The position numbers were made by a program, and so were the translations under genes. Positions 1 through 8,658 of a stretch of 64,000 bases of DNA are shown here, in pieces (positions within the stretch are counted from its first letter, which is position 1; each line of letters starts with the position of its first letter). Below the pieces are notes generated by a model. That model was given only the letters and a program-made list of their open reading frames with translations. It was not told the origin of the DNA and searched no databases. The stretch is from JAKVBK01 sp022447275 (lineage in GTDB: Bacteria; Pseudomonadota; Alphaproteobacteria; Rhodobacterales; Rhodobacteraceae), in contig CP138932.1 in NCBI GenBank assembly GCA_047125605.1, positions 1,674,001-1,738,000 of the forward strand, written 5' to 3'.

Positions 1-934
1 CCTGATCGACACGCCAAGCCGTGTTCATCAACAGCAAATCACCGAGGCGCAACTCGGTTGCCATGTCCGCCAGGGGAAAGCTGATGCCCTGAAACTTGCC
101 GATCGACTGGCCGAATTGTTCGCGTGTGGCGGCAAAATCAAGCGCGACATCGAAGGCACGCTCGGCCCTGGCCTGACATGTTGCGGCGACGGTCAATCGG
201 CCGGGCCCGAGCCATGTATTGACCACCTCAAAGCCTTGGCCCTCGCCGCCGACCATTTGCCAGTCTTCGACGCGGACGTCATCAAACCGGATGATATTGT
301 TGTAGTAGCCCCGTTGGCCCATGTGCTTGTAGCCCGGCGCAACCTCCACTCCGGGCGCGTCCAGATCCACGAGGAAACAGGAAATGCGCTTACGCGTGCC
401 CTTGGGCGTGACGTCTTCACCGGTGGCCGCAAACAGGATCACAAAGGAAGAAATCTGCGCGTTGGAGATGAAGTGCTTGGTGCCATTGATCACCCAATCG
501 CCGCCCTCCCGACGTGCCGATGTCTTCATGCCCTTGAGGTCACTGCCCGCATCGGGCTCTGTCATGGCAACACATTCGCGGATTTCGCCCCGCAGGATTG
601 GATCGCGAAACCGCTCGATCTGCTGGCCTTCGCAAGCCTCCAGAATGTTGTTGGGGCGACGGATACATTCCGCCAGCGCCAGCGACACATGCCCGATCGC
701 CTTTTCCACCAAGGTGAACGACACGCAGTCCAGCCCGGCCCCGCCCATCGATGTCGGGAAATTGCAGGCATGCAGGCCGATCTCCATGGCTTTCTTGCGG
801 ATCTCAAGATCCAGCTCGGGAGGCAATTCGCCCGTTTCTTCGAGCAGGTCCTCATGGGGCATGAGTTCCTTATCCGCGAAGGCACGGGCCGTATCGAACA
901 ACATTTGCTGCTCTTCGGTGAGGGCGAAGTCCAT
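1..934 (-). CDS. acyl-CoA dehydrogenase, 3' part outside the window
   Basis: The 311 codons in the window read as the N-terminal and middle domains of a flavin-dependent acyl-CoA dehydrogenase, which oxidises an acyl-CoA at the alpha-beta bond. The protein starts MDFALTEEQQ. It carries the family signature VAMTEPDAGSDLKG (about residue 130), then a beta domain with NGTKHFISNA and the FGQSIGKFQG segment of the C-terminal helical domain. The C-terminus and the catalytic-base region run off the left edge. The ATG overlaps the stop of the upstream ligase gene (TGATG), so the two are probably translationally coupled. Substrate unknown. Pairing with an NDP-forming CoA ligase and a GlxA-type regulator recalls carnitine/betaine catabolic loci, but that is inference. 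Confidence 0.93.
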   Translation of the reverse strand, partial: MDFALTEEQQMLFDTARAFADKELMPHEDLLEETGELPPELDLEIRKKAMEIGLHACNFPTSMGGAGLDCVSFTLVEKAIGHVSLALAECIRRPNNILEACEGQQIERFRDPILRGEIRECVAMTEPDAGSDLKGMKTSARREGGDWVINGTKHFISNAQISSFVILFAATGEDVTPKGTRKRISCFLVDLDAPGVEVAPGYKHMGQRGYYNNIIRFDDVRVEDWQMVGGEGQGFEVVNTWLGPGRLTVAATCQARAERAFDVALDFAATREQFGQSIGKFQGISFPLADMATELRLGDLLLMNTAWRVDQ

Positions 935-3051
935 CAGGCGATCTCCATTCGGGGGGTGCGGGGGCTGTCGTCATGTACCGCACCGGTGATCACGGCGTCC
1001 ACGGCCATGGCTCCGTGCGGGCTGACAAGTATCGGGTTCACTTCGAGTTCGGCACAGCCAAGCGCCAGGGCGGTTTGGGCCAATGCCTCCAAAAGATCCA
1101 GAAGCGCGGCCTCATCGCCTGTCGGCCTGCCGCGCCAGCCACGCAGGCGTTGCGACGTCTTCAGGCGATGCAGCGCGGAGCGGATTTCAGCGCGAGTGAA
1201 TGGCGCAGCGAGCAGGGTTTTATCGTCCCAAAGCTCAGCCTCGACACCGCCGCCCGCCAAAAGCATCACCGGTCCGATAGAAGGATCGTGGCTGATCGAG
1301 GCCATGATCTCGGCCACGGGCGCCGGGGCCATCTCCTCGATCAACACCTGCTTCAGGGGAATGTCGGGCACAGTGCGGGCCATGTCCGCTTCCATTTGGC
1401 CCAACGCCTCGCAGACCTCCTGTATGCTGCGCAGGCCGATGCGCACGGCACCGGCCTCGGTTTTGTGCAACAACCGACCATCCAACGCCTTGAGCGCCAC
1501 CGGGAATGTCAGCGTCGCGGCAGCTTGGGCAACGTCTTCGTGCGAGGCCACAACATGGCGCGGCACCGCAACGCCACCTGCGGCCAACAGGCGCTTGGCC
1601 TCCGCTTCGTTCAGGGCCGCGGTTTCGGTGTCAGGGACCGGCCCCGAAGCGGCCACTGCAGCCTCCAATACCGGGCTGTCCGCGAGCAGCACCGCGCGCC
1701 GCTCCTGCCACCAGACCGCATGGGACAGAGCAGAGATGCATTCTTCCAGCCCCTGCATCGGAGCAAGCCCAAGCGAAAGCGTGTGATCGCGCGCCTGCTG
1801 CGGGAAGCAATCCACCATTGGCGACAGTTGCAGCGCACAGATATCACGCCCCTGACAGGCTTCCGACAGGGCTTCAACCTGGGCTTCATATTCGGCCACG
1901 TCCCACATGCCGTCGCGGGGGTAGTTTTGGATCATGATGGCGATGTCATAATCCTCATCCAGCAACGCATCATAGATGGCCGCCTGGCGGGCCTTGTCAT
2001 TCCAGGCTGCCATGGTCACATCCTGCGGATTACAAGGGGTGGCAATGCCCGGTAGCACATCGCGCAGGCGGCTGGCCCGTGCGCCGGTGGGCTGCGGCAT
2101 CTCAAAGCCCGCTTGCGCCAGATGATCGGCCAGCATCACGCCCAGAACCCCCGAGACCGCCGACGCCATCACGCGCCGCCCCTTGGGCAAAGGTGTGGTC
2201 TGGAACAGCTTGAGGGTTTCAAAAAATTCCGATTGCGAGCGGGTGGAGACAATGCCCAGCCTGTCAAACAGCGCCTCCCAGGCCGCCCCAGCCCCCGTCA
2301 TTGACGCCGTGTGAGAGGCCGCAACCCGCGCGCCTTCCTCCGTCTGGCCGAACTTGATGGCGACGATGGGCTTGCCCAACCGCAAGGCCTTGGCAGCAGC
2401 CCTACGCAAAGTGGCAATGTCGTGGAGGGTTTCAAAGGACAGGCCCACGGCGGTGACGGCCGGATCATCGAGCAGATGCTCGACAACGGCCTCAAGACCC
2501 GTGACCGCCTGATTGCCCCCCGCCACCAGATGGGTGATCGGCAGGCTGCGATCACAAAAGACCGCATCACATAGAAATCCCCCGCCCTGGGAACACACGG
2601 CAAAGCCCCGCTCCACATGGGCCACACCAAAGCGATCCATCATGGCACCAAAGGGCTGGACGAAATTCGTCACGCCAATGGCGTTGGGGCCCATCAGCAC
2701 CATGTCGCCCACAGCAGCCACCAAGGCGGCCTGAAGATCCGTTGCTCCGGTCTCCGCAAAGCCCGCAGCATTGCAGATCACCGCCTTGCAGCCTTTCGCA
2801 CGCAATGCCGCCACAGCCTGCACCGCAGCCTCGGCACGGATTGCAACGAAAGCCAGATCTGGCCCTTCGGGCAGTGCATCAATCGAAGGGATGCAGGCAT
2901 ATCCTGCGATGTCCGGATACTTCGGATGAACCACGTAGGTGCGCCCCGCAAAGCCCAGTTCCCGGTGATACACCAAGGCGGGAGATAGGTTGGAGCCCCC
3001 GATAAAGGCCACCGATGCGGGCCGCAGCAGCGCGTCCAATGGGTGTGTCAT
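934..3051 (-). CDS. acyl-CoA synthetase (NDP-forming), acetate--CoA ligase family
   Basis: 705 aa. The N-terminal half is a CoA-binding Rossmann domain (LRPASVAFIGGSN near the start) followed by succinyl-CoA-synthetase-like ligase domains. The C-terminal third is an ATP-grasp domain (PVALKALDGRLLHKTEAGAV; EVNPILV near the end). This is the single-chain NDP-forming acyl-CoA ligase layout, which activates a carboxylic acid with ATP and CoA. I chose the ATG at 3051 over an in-frame start at 3114 because a GGGGAGG ribosome-binding site precedes it and the shorter form begins at the conserved domain. The stop overlaps the start of the downstream acyl-CoA dehydrogenase, so the two likely act in sequence on one substrate. 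Confidence 0.92.
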   Translation of the reverse strand: MTHPLDALLRPASVAFIGGSNLSPALVYHRELGFAGRTYVVHPKYPDIAGYACIPSIDALPEGPDLAFVAIRAEAAVQAVAALRAKGCKAVICNAAGFAETGATDLQAALVAAVGDMVLMGPNAIGVTNFVQPFGAMMDRFGVAHVERGFAVCSQGGGFLCDAVFCDRSLPITHLVAGGNQAVTGLEAVVEHLLDDPAVTAVGLSFETLHDIATLRRAAAKALRLGKPIVAIKFGQTEEGARVAASHTASMTGAGAAWEALFDRLGIVSTRSQSEFFETLKLFQTTPLPKGRRVMASAVSGVLGVMLADHLAQAGFEMPQPTGARASRLRDVLPGIATPCNPQDVTMAAWNDKARQAAIYDALLDEDYDIAIMIQNYPRDGMWDVAEYEAQVEALSEACQGRDICALQLSPMVDCFPQQARDHTLSLGLAPMQGLEECISALSHAVWWQERRAVLLADSPVLEAAVAASGPVPDTETAALNEAEAKRLLAAGGVAVPRHVVASHEDVAQAAATLTFPVALKALDGRLLHKTEAGAVRIGLRSIQEVCEALGQMEADMARTVPDIPLKQVLIEEMAPAPVAEIMASISHDPSIGPVMLLAGGGVEAELWDDKTLLAAPFTRAEIRSALHRLKTSQRLRGWRGRPTGDEAALLDLLEALAQTALALGCAELEVNPILVSPHGAMAVDAVITGAVHDDSPRTPRMEIA

Positions 3052-3152
3052 CCGTGCCGCCTCCCCTGTCGCGCTCGGAACTTTGCCAGAGCCTAGCGAG
3101 AGCGCCCGCACCATTCTTGATCCCAGTGAGCAATTATTTGATAGTATTGAAC
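3052..3152. promoter_or_regulatory. divergent intergenic region, ligase operon / GlxA regulator
   Basis: About 100 bp separate the start codons of the ligase and the GlxA-type regulator, so both promoters must lie here or in the gene ends. The part nearest the regulator is AT-rich (CAATTATTTGATAGTATTGA, 3131-3150). No clear palindrome was seen. Control of the ligase operon by the adjacent regulator is an inference from position. Confidence 0.5.
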
Positions 3153-4100
3153 ATGATCAGGATCTCTATCGTTCTGGGCGAGGGCTTTCCGCTTTTGTCC
3201 CTGTCCCTCGTGACCGAGCCCTTGCGCGTTGCCAACCGCGAAAGCCCGACGCCGCTCTTTGACTGGCGATTGCTAAGCGTGGATGGCAACGCCCCGCGGG
3301 CCTCGTCTGGCTATGCGCTGGCCGTCGACGGCCCCTTGGATGAGGCCCCCTGCGACGTTGTGCTGTTGTTGGCCTCCTACACCCCAGAGCGTATGCGCTC
3401 GCGCGCCTTCCTGGCTTGGCTGCGCAGGCGCGCCCGTGCGGGCTGTCTTATGGGATGCGTGGATACGGGCGCGCTGCTGTTTGCAGAAGCCGGCCTGCTG
3501 ACAAGACGGCCTGCCGCGGCCCACCCCGAGGCAATCGCAAGCCTGCGCGAGGGCGCTGGCCCGGATGCCATCACTGACAAACTGTTTGATCTGGACGGCG
3601 ACAGATGCTCGTCGGCGGGATGTGTCGTAACCCTCGACATGACCCTGGCCCTTATTGCGCGCTATGCTGATCCGCGCCTTGCTCAGCGCGTGGCCGGGGT
3701 GTTGCTGTACCGGCCCGTCGAGGCGGAGGAAGGATTGCCCCGGACAGGCGCTGATCTCACCCTGCCCCGCATGGACAGAACGCTGGTACGCGCCGTCGAG
3801 ATGATGCAGGCCAATATGGAAAACCCGATCTCCATCGCGCAGATCGCCCGGCGGCTTGAGATTGCCGACTGGCACTTGCGCCGCCTGTTCCAGCGCCAGT
3901 TCGGCAAATCCGCGCAGGCCTATTATCTGGACCTGCGCCTGGGGCAGGCCCGCAATCTTCTGCGCAACTCAACCGAGCGTGTGGGTACCATCGCCATGAT
4001 CTGCGGCTTCCCGGCCACCGAAAGCCTGAGCCGCGCCTACAAAGCCCAATACGGCCTTCCACCCAGCGCCGACAGAGAAAGCCGCTCCGGCGCCGGCTAG
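3153..4100 (+). CDS. GlxA family transcriptional regulator (DJ-1/PfpI domain + AraC HTH)
   Basis: 315 aa. Residues 1 to about 180 form a DJ-1/PfpI-like class I amidotransferase fold (starts MIRISIVLGEGF; CVDTGALLFAEAG around 110-125). The C-terminal 100 residues are an AraC-type double helix-turn-helix (ISIAQIARRLEIADWHLRRL, then VGTIAMICGFPATESLSRAY). Regulators of this layout sense small catabolic substrates; CdhR of carnitine metabolism is an example. It is divergent from the acyl-CoA ligase/dehydrogenase pair and probably controls it. The ATG at 3153 starts exactly at the first beta strand. A longer in-frame start at 3015 would overlap the ligase gene and adds unrelated sequence. Confidence 0.9.
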   Translation: MIRISIVLGEGFPLLSLSLVTEPLRVANRESPTPLFDWRLLSVDGNAPRASSGYALAVDGPLDEAPCDVVLLLASYTPERMRSRAFLAWLRRRARAGCLMGCVDTGALLFAEAGLLTRRPAAAHPEAIASLREGAGPDAITDKLFDLDGDRCSSAGCVVTLDMTLALIARYADPRLAQRVAGVLLYRPVEAEEGLPRTGADLTLPRMDRTLVRAVEMMQANMENPISIAQIARRLEIADWHLRRLFQRQFGKSAQAYYLDLRLGQARNLLRNSTERVGTIAMICGFPATESLSRAYKAQYGLPPSADRESRSGAG

Positions 4101-4106
4101 GCCAAA

Positions 4107-5048
4107 TCAGCCAGACAGCGGCCCGCCCGTGTCCCTTGCGACCAGTTCTGCATAGAGTGCACGGATCTGACGCAGGACCGGGCCTTGCCCGCCCTCAACG
4201 CCGATCGGCTTGCCATCGATGCTGGCCACAGGTGTCTGGGCGCCGAATGTGCCTGTCAGGAAGGCCTCTTGAGCACCATAAGCATCGACCAGAGAGAAAT
4301 TGCGTTCAAAAACCGGGATGCCATTTTGCCGGCACAGCGCGATGACATTGGCGCGCGTGACACCGTTCATGCAGTAGTCCCCGGTTGAGGTCCAAACTTC
4401 ACCCTTGCGGACAATGAAGAAATTGCAGGCGTTGGTGGTGTTCACAAAGCCGTGGGGATCCAGCATCAGGCCCTCATCCGCCCCGGCCTGCTCGGCCTGA
4501 AGACAGGCAATCACGCAGTTCAGTTTCGAGTGGCTGTTGTATTTCGCATCCTGTGACATGGGCAGCCCCCGGACCTGCGGAACGGTAGCCAGCCGGATGC
4601 CGCTGGTGGCAAGGGCCTGTGCAGGTTTCGAATGCTCCATGATGATCACAACCGTCGGCCCGGAGCGTGACAGAGAGGGATGCTGAAAGGGCCGCACCTT
4701 GACGCCACGGGTCACCATCAAGCGGCAATGCACGTCCGAATGCATGTCATTGGCGCGTGCCGTCATCGCCAACGCGTCGGCGATCTCTTCGCGCGTCATA
4801 CCAATATCGAGATCAACCGCTTTGCAGCTTTCAAACAGACGATCCATATGCGCCTCGAAAAACGCCCAGCGCCCATTGTAGAGCCGCATTCCCTCCCACA
4901 TGCCGTCGCCCAGCATAAAGCCACTGTCATAGACCGAGACTACCGCCTCTGAACGGTGCTTGAGCGCGCCATTGACATAGATGAGGATGTCACGGTTGCG
5001 TGGATCATCCTCTGCATCATGGGTGGTGGTGTGCGCGTCATCCTGCAT
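4107..5048 (-). CDS. PLP-dependent class IV aminotransferase (BCAT / D-amino-acid aminotransferase family)
   Basis: 313 aa. This is a fold-type IV aminotransferase. The N-terminal domain starts at about residue 21 (ILIYVNGALK; SVYDSGFMLGDGMWEG). The likely Schiff-base lysine is K175, in a segment that aligns with the IKSLN motif of D-amino-acid aminotransferase, followed by DEGLMLD and the phosphate-binding NTTNACNFF stretch. It transfers an amino group between a branched-chain or D-amino acid and 2-oxoglutarate or pyruvate. Substrate specificity cannot be read from the sequence. The start at 5048 has GGGAAGGG upstream; an in-frame start at 5162 would add a signal-like segment not typical of these cytosolic enzymes. 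It is convergent with the GlxA regulator, 6 bp away. Confidence 0.9.
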   Translation of the reverse strand: MQDDAHTTTHDAEDDPRNRDILIYVNGALKHRSEAVVSVYDSGFMLGDGMWEGMRLYNGRWAFFEAHMDRLFESCKAVDLDIGMTREEIADALAMTARANDMHSDVHCRLMVTRGVKVRPFQHPSLSRSGPTVVIIMEHSKPAQALATSGIRLATVPQVRGLPMSQDAKYNSHSKLNCVIACLQAEQAGADEGLMLDPHGFVNTTNACNFFIVRKGEVWTSTGDYCMNGVTRANVIALCRQNGIPVFERNFSLVDAYGAQEAFLTGTFGAQTPVASIDGKPIGVEGGQGPVLRQIRALYAELVARDTGGPLSG

Positions 5049-5210
5049 AAGAACCCTTCCCGTATTTTGCGGGACTATGGCGGGCCGACTTTCAGCGCGC
5101 AAGGGCATGCTGGTACAGATAAACGGTGCCGCAGCCACAATAAAAATGCCCCGCCAAAGCAACAGAGCTTGGCGGGGCGATCGTCGCTACACTGGGTGCA
5201 GCAGCATTGC

Positions 5211-5708
5211 TTACTTGGGCAGCATCACGGAGTCGATCACGTGGATCACGCCGTTGGATGCCATCACGTCGGGGGTGATGACGGTCGCGTTCTCGACGGT
5301 CACGCCATTGCGGCCATCGATGTGCAGGCTCTGGCCCTGAACGGATGTCAGCGCGCCGCGCTTGCCCACCAGGCTGGAGGCCGGGTAGTTGCCTGCCACA
5401 ACGTGGTAGGTCAGGATCGAAACCAGCGTGTCCTTGTTTTCGGGCAGCAGCAGGCTTTCAACCGTGCCAGCCGGCAGCTTGGCGAAGGCTTCGTCGGTCG
5501 GCGCGAAGACGGTGAACGGGCCGGGGCTTTGCAGCGTCTCTACGAGGCCGGCGGCCTGAACGGCTGCAACCAGCGTGGTGAAGGAGCCCGCGGCGACGGC
5601 GGTTTCCACGATGTCCTTGGAGCCTGTGCCCGTGGCAGGAACACACCCTGCAACAAGAGCAGCACCACCAGCAGCAAAACCAAGCTTCAGCAGAGTTCTA
5701 CGATCCAT
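5211..5708 (-). CDS. fasciclin domain lipoprotein
   Basis: 165 aa. The N-terminus has a twin arginine (MDRRTLLKLGFAAGG) and a lipobox LVAGC at about residues 19-23, so it is probably an exported, possibly Tat-dependent, lipoprotein. The rest is one FAS1 domain: SFTTLVAAVQAAGL, the H1 motif GPFTVFAPTDEAFAKLPAGT, then ILTYHVVAG and the C-terminal H2 region NGVIHVIDSVMLP. FAS1 proteins are adhesion or surface proteins; the bacterial role is usually unknown. It is divergent from the DUF6502 gene. The AT-rich intergenic region (5709-5867) should hold both promoters. Confidence 0.93.
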   Translation of the reverse strand: MDRRTLLKLGFAAGGAALVAGCVPATGTGSKDIVETAVAAGSFTTLVAAVQAAGLVETLQSPGPFTVFAPTDEAFAKLPAGTVESLLLPENKDTLVSILTYHVVAGNYPASSLVGKRGALTSVQGQSLHIDGRNGVTVENATVITPDVMASNGVIHVIDSVMLPK

Positions 5709-5867
5709 TTCTTCAACCTTTCTCTGGGGCACCACCGGGCGTTTCTCGCTATGTCCAAGCGGTGCAGATAGTTCGTGTGCATTTTTCACACAACGCAATG
5801 TGTCGCACCACTTCAATTGGTCAAGGGGGCTTGTGGAATTTTTTTACACACACCATATTTCCATGAC

Positions 5868-6710
5868 ATGGCCACCAACGAACCCGATCCCTTCCTGCGC
5901 ATTTTGCAGGGCCTTGTCCGACCTCTCGCCCGGATGCTCATCACCCGTGGCGTGTCGGCACCGGTGTTCTATCGGATGATGAAGCGGGTCTACGTGGAAG
6001 TGGCGCGCGATGAATTCGGCCTCGATGGTGCGGAGCCCACCCAGAGCCGGATCTCGCTGCTCACAGGCGTGCACCGCCGCGACGTGCATGACATCCTGGC
6101 CGACGACAGCGAGACGTGGGAGACCGCGCGACGCCGCTCGGCCACGGTTGCAACGGTGCTGGGACAATGGACGGCGCGGCAAGACTATCTCGATGGCGAC
6201 GGCCTGCCGCGCAGGCTGCCGCGCACGGCCCCGACCGGCCCCAGCTTTGAGGCGCTGGTGCGGGACATCAACCGCGACATCCGGCCCCGCACCATCCTCG
6301 ATGAGCTTTTGCGACAGAACCTGGTGACGCAATCGGAAGAAGACGGAATGCTGGAGATTGCAGGGGATGCGGTCGCTGGCCCGGGCGCTCCGGATCAGCG
6401 CGCGATCTTCTTTGCCGCCAATGTGGGCGACCATCTTGCAGCCGCTGCCGACAATCTTACGTCAGAGGAACCTCGCTTTCTGGAGCGCGCCGTGTTCTAT
6501 AACCGTCTAACGGCTGACTCGGTCGATCAGATCGAAGAGGCCGCCCGCGGGGCCAGCCAAACGCTGCTGGAGACAATCAACCGCGACAGCCAGCCTCTTC
6601 AGGAGGCAGACAAGACAAAGGAAGGAAACACCCATCGCTACCGGCTTGGGGTGTATTTCTACCGCGAAGACCGGGGCCCGTCAGACGACGGGGGTCGGGA
6701 AGGAAAGTGA
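5868..6710 (+). CDS. DUF6502 family protein
   Basis: 280 aa, soluble, no signal peptide. The N-terminal half looks like a helix-turn-helix region (SRISLLTGVHRRDVHDILAD, about residues 57-80), so a DNA-binding role is possible but unproven. The C-terminal part (NVGDHLAAAADNL; YRLGVYFYREDRG) matches what I recall as DUF6502. The ATG at 5868 begins just before conserved sequence. An upstream in-frame ATG at 5775 lies inside the divergent promoter region. The downstream DUF5666 lipoprotein starts only 4 nt after the stop, indicating an operon. This two-gene arrangement is recurrent in Rhodobacteraceae in my experience; the function is unknown. Confidence 0.75.
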   Translation: MATNEPDPFLRILQGLVRPLARMLITRGVSAPVFYRMMKRVYVEVARDEFGLDGAEPTQSRISLLTGVHRRDVHDILADDSETWETARRRSATVATVLGQWTARQDYLDGDGLPRRLPRTAPTGPSFEALVRDINRDIRPRTILDELLRQNLVTQSEEDGMLEIAGDAVAGPGAPDQRAIFFAANVGDHLAAAADNLTSEEPRFLERAVFYNRLTADSVDQIEEAARGASQTLLETINRDSQPLQEADKTKEGNTHRYRLGVYFYREDRGPSDDGGREGK

Positions 6711-6714
6711 CGAC

Positions 6715-7680
6715 GTGAGCACTCTGGGACGCCGACACCTGATGGCCCTTATGGGGGCCGGGCTCCTGACCGGTTGTATGCCGGCCCCGGCCACGGTTGG
6801 CCGCGCCAGCCAAGACCCTTTTGAAGGTGGGATCGGCGGCACGGGCATCGTTGGCCTTTTGACGGATTTTGGCAGCCTGAAAGTGAACGGTCTGCGGGTC
6901 GAACTGGTCAATTCCACGCGCATCACAACGCCTTTCGGTGCCGGCAGTGAAGACGAGATCCGCATCGGCACCCCATTGACTATTTTGGCCACACGCAAGG
7001 CCGACAGGCTGATCGCGCGCAATGTCCGCGTCAGCATGCCCCTGCGCGGCACCGTGCAGCGCGCACCCGGCGGCGGCTGGCGGATCAACGGTGTGCGGGT
7101 CCGCCCCGAGGCGGGCTATATTGGCACGCTGGTCCCGGGCCAGCGCGTCGAGGCGCAAGGCCTATGGGAGAGCAGCGGTCTGGTGCTCAGCCGTGTCGAC
7201 CCGACAGAGGCCGCAGAGGATCTCCTTGCCGGTGTGGCCGCCCATGATGCCGACGGAAAGCTGTTTATCGAAGGCGTGCCTGTCACGCTGCCCACGGGCC
7301 AGTTGAAACCCGCCATTGGCAGCTATGCCAGCTTCCTCGGCCAATTCTCAGACGGTGTGTTCACAGCACGGCGCGTTAGCAGCGGGCGCTTCCCGCAATC
7401 CAACATGTCGCTCACGCAATTGTCTGTGGAAGGGTTCCTGAACCCGGGGCCGGTGCCGTCCGGCTATCGCATCGCGGGGCTGGGCCATGCGTTCACCAGC
7501 GGGCTGGAATTGTCGCGCCTGGCAAGCGAGCGCAGCCTCTATTTTGGACCCTATGTAGGCCGCTTCGATGCCCGGCGCGCCTATGTGGTGCCGCAGCAGC
7601 AAAATATCCGGCGGGCGGCGCTGTCAGAGGGCTTGGAAGGCAACCTGTCGGCTCAGGCGATCCCGCGCGAGGACAGGTAA
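6715..7680 (+). CDS. DUF5666 domain lipoprotein
   Basis: 321 aa. GTG start chosen because AAGGAAAG sits 5-10 nt upstream and the protein then begins with a compact signal peptide (GRRHLMALMGAGLLTGC, lipobox LLTGC). The mature part contains repeated small beta modules of the OB-like DUF5666 type (GLLTDFGSLKVNGLRVE; IRIGTPLTILATRKADRLIA; GQRVEAQGLWESSGLVLSRV). It starts 4 nt after the DUF6502 gene, so the two are co-transcribed and may form an envelope protein/cytosolic partner pair. A longer in-frame start at 6646 would overlap the upstream gene and bury the signal peptide. Confidence 0.8.
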   Translation: MSTLGRRHLMALMGAGLLTGCMPAPATVGRASQDPFEGGIGGTGIVGLLTDFGSLKVNGLRVELVNSTRITTPFGAGSEDEIRIGTPLTILATRKADRLIARNVRVSMPLRGTVQRAPGGGWRINGVRVRPEAGYIGTLVPGQRVEAQGLWESSGLVLSRVDPTEAAEDLLAGVAAHDADGKLFIEGVPVTLPTGQLKPAIGSYASFLGQFSDGVFTARRVSSGRFPQSNMSLTQLSVEGFLNPGPVPSGYRIAGLGHAFTSGLELSRLASERSLYFGPYVGRFDARRAYVVPQQQNIRRAALSEGLEGNLSAQAIPREDR

Positions 7681-7698
7681 AGATCCACGCATCCAGTA

Positions 7699-7720
7699 GA
7701 AAAGCGCGGGTTTGGCCCGC
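7699..7720 (-). terminator. rho-independent terminator of the sugar kinase gene
   Basis: Read on the minus strand, a GCGGG/CCCGC stem (7716-7720 with 7706-7710, 5-nt loop) is followed by GC and then TTTTC. It lies 20 nt past the kinase stop, in the short convergent gap after the DUF5666 gene. Confidence 0.55.
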
Positions 7721-7740
7721 ACCTCGACACCAATCTCATC

Positions 7741-8658
7741 TCAGTTTTCAGGCAGGATCGCCCCTTTGGCGGCAATCACCTTAACGGCAAGCTCATGGCC
7801 TGCACGAATGGCCCGATCCTCGGATTCCCCCAACACGACGGCCCCCAGATAGCCTGCGTTAAAACTGTCCCCGGCGGCAGTGCTGTCGACCACACGCACG
7901 GGGCCAGAAAGGCCCGACAGACGTTGCCCGTTCGACAGGTTGACGGGCCCCGCCGCCCCGCATTTCAAGGCGCCTTTCTTGACGCCAAGCCCCGTCAAGC
8001 GCAGCAGGACATCGGCATGCGTGCGGTCTCCGAACAGGAGCATTTCATCATCGACCGACGGCAACGCGATATCAGCCAGGGCCCACATCTCAGCCGCGAT
8101 CCGGCGGGCCGAGGCCTCATCCTCCCACAATCGGGGCCGGTGGTTGCTGTCATAGACAAGGGTGCCCCCACGCGCTTTAAAACCCTTTGCCCACATCAAG
8201 AATGCCCGACGCATACCCGCGGGCAAAATGGCCAAGGTAATGCCCGAAAGAAAAACAAGATCGAACCGCTCAAGGCTTTTCAGCGTGACATCACAGGGGG
8301 GCGTGAACAGGGTGCGCGCCGCAGACGCAGAGCGCCAGTAGCTGAAACTGCGCTCTCCGGTACCGTCAGTATCAATGGCGTAGAGCCCCGGCATGGCCCC
8401 GTCCCGGCGTTCAACGGCAGACATATCAAGGCCGTGCCCCTCCATTGCGCGCCAGATACGCCCGGAATAGGGGTCCGTGCCAAGAGCCGTGACATAGGAC
8501 ACGTCCACAGCGTGCTCCCGCATCGCGCGGTTCAGGTAGACAGCCGTATTATACGTGTCGCCTGCGACGCCAAGCTGTGCATAGCCACTTGCATCGGCAA
8601 TCAGTTCAATCATGACTTCGCCGACACAGGCGATTTTACGAATGGGGCGTTTCGCCAT
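7741..8658 (-). CDS. PfkB family carbohydrate kinase, likely 2-dehydro-3-deoxygluconokinase
   Basis: 305 aa ribokinase/PfkB-fold kinase. The N-terminus reads IACVGEVMIELIAD, followed by a substrate-binding region (LGVAGDTYNTAVYLNR). The C-terminal signature DSTAAGDSFNAGYLG holds the anion hole and the catalytic aspartate. The GVAGDTYNTA segment is typical of 2-keto-3-deoxygluconate kinases, which phosphorylate KDG in the Entner-Doudoroff and uronate pathways. No other sugar genes are adjacent, so the substrate is inferred from sequence only. The ATG at 8658 was preferred to a GTG at 8667 because the AGAAGAG ribosome-binding site is correctly spaced only for the ATG. Confidence 0.85.
   Translation of the reverse strand: MAKRPIRKIACVGEVMIELIADASGYAQLGVAGDTYNTAVYLNRAMREHAVDVSYVTALGTDPYSGRIWRAMEGHGLDMSAVERRDGAMPGLYAIDTDGTGERSFSYWRSASAARTLFTPPCDVTLKSLERFDLVFLSGITLAILPAGMRRAFLMWAKGFKARGGTLVYDSNHRPRLWEDEASARRIAAEMWALADIALPSVDDEMLLFGDRTHADVLLRLTGLGVKKGALKCGAAGPVNLSNGQRLSGLSGPVRVVDSTAAGDSFNAGYLGAVVLGESEDRAIRAGHELAVKVIAAKGAILPEN

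Noticed and set aside
116..1786. Long plus-strand open frame (556 codons) over the acyl-CoA dehydrogenase and ligase genes
   Set aside because: It is antisense to two clear protein-coding genes, has no recognisable motif, and arises from the codon bias of high-GC DNA.
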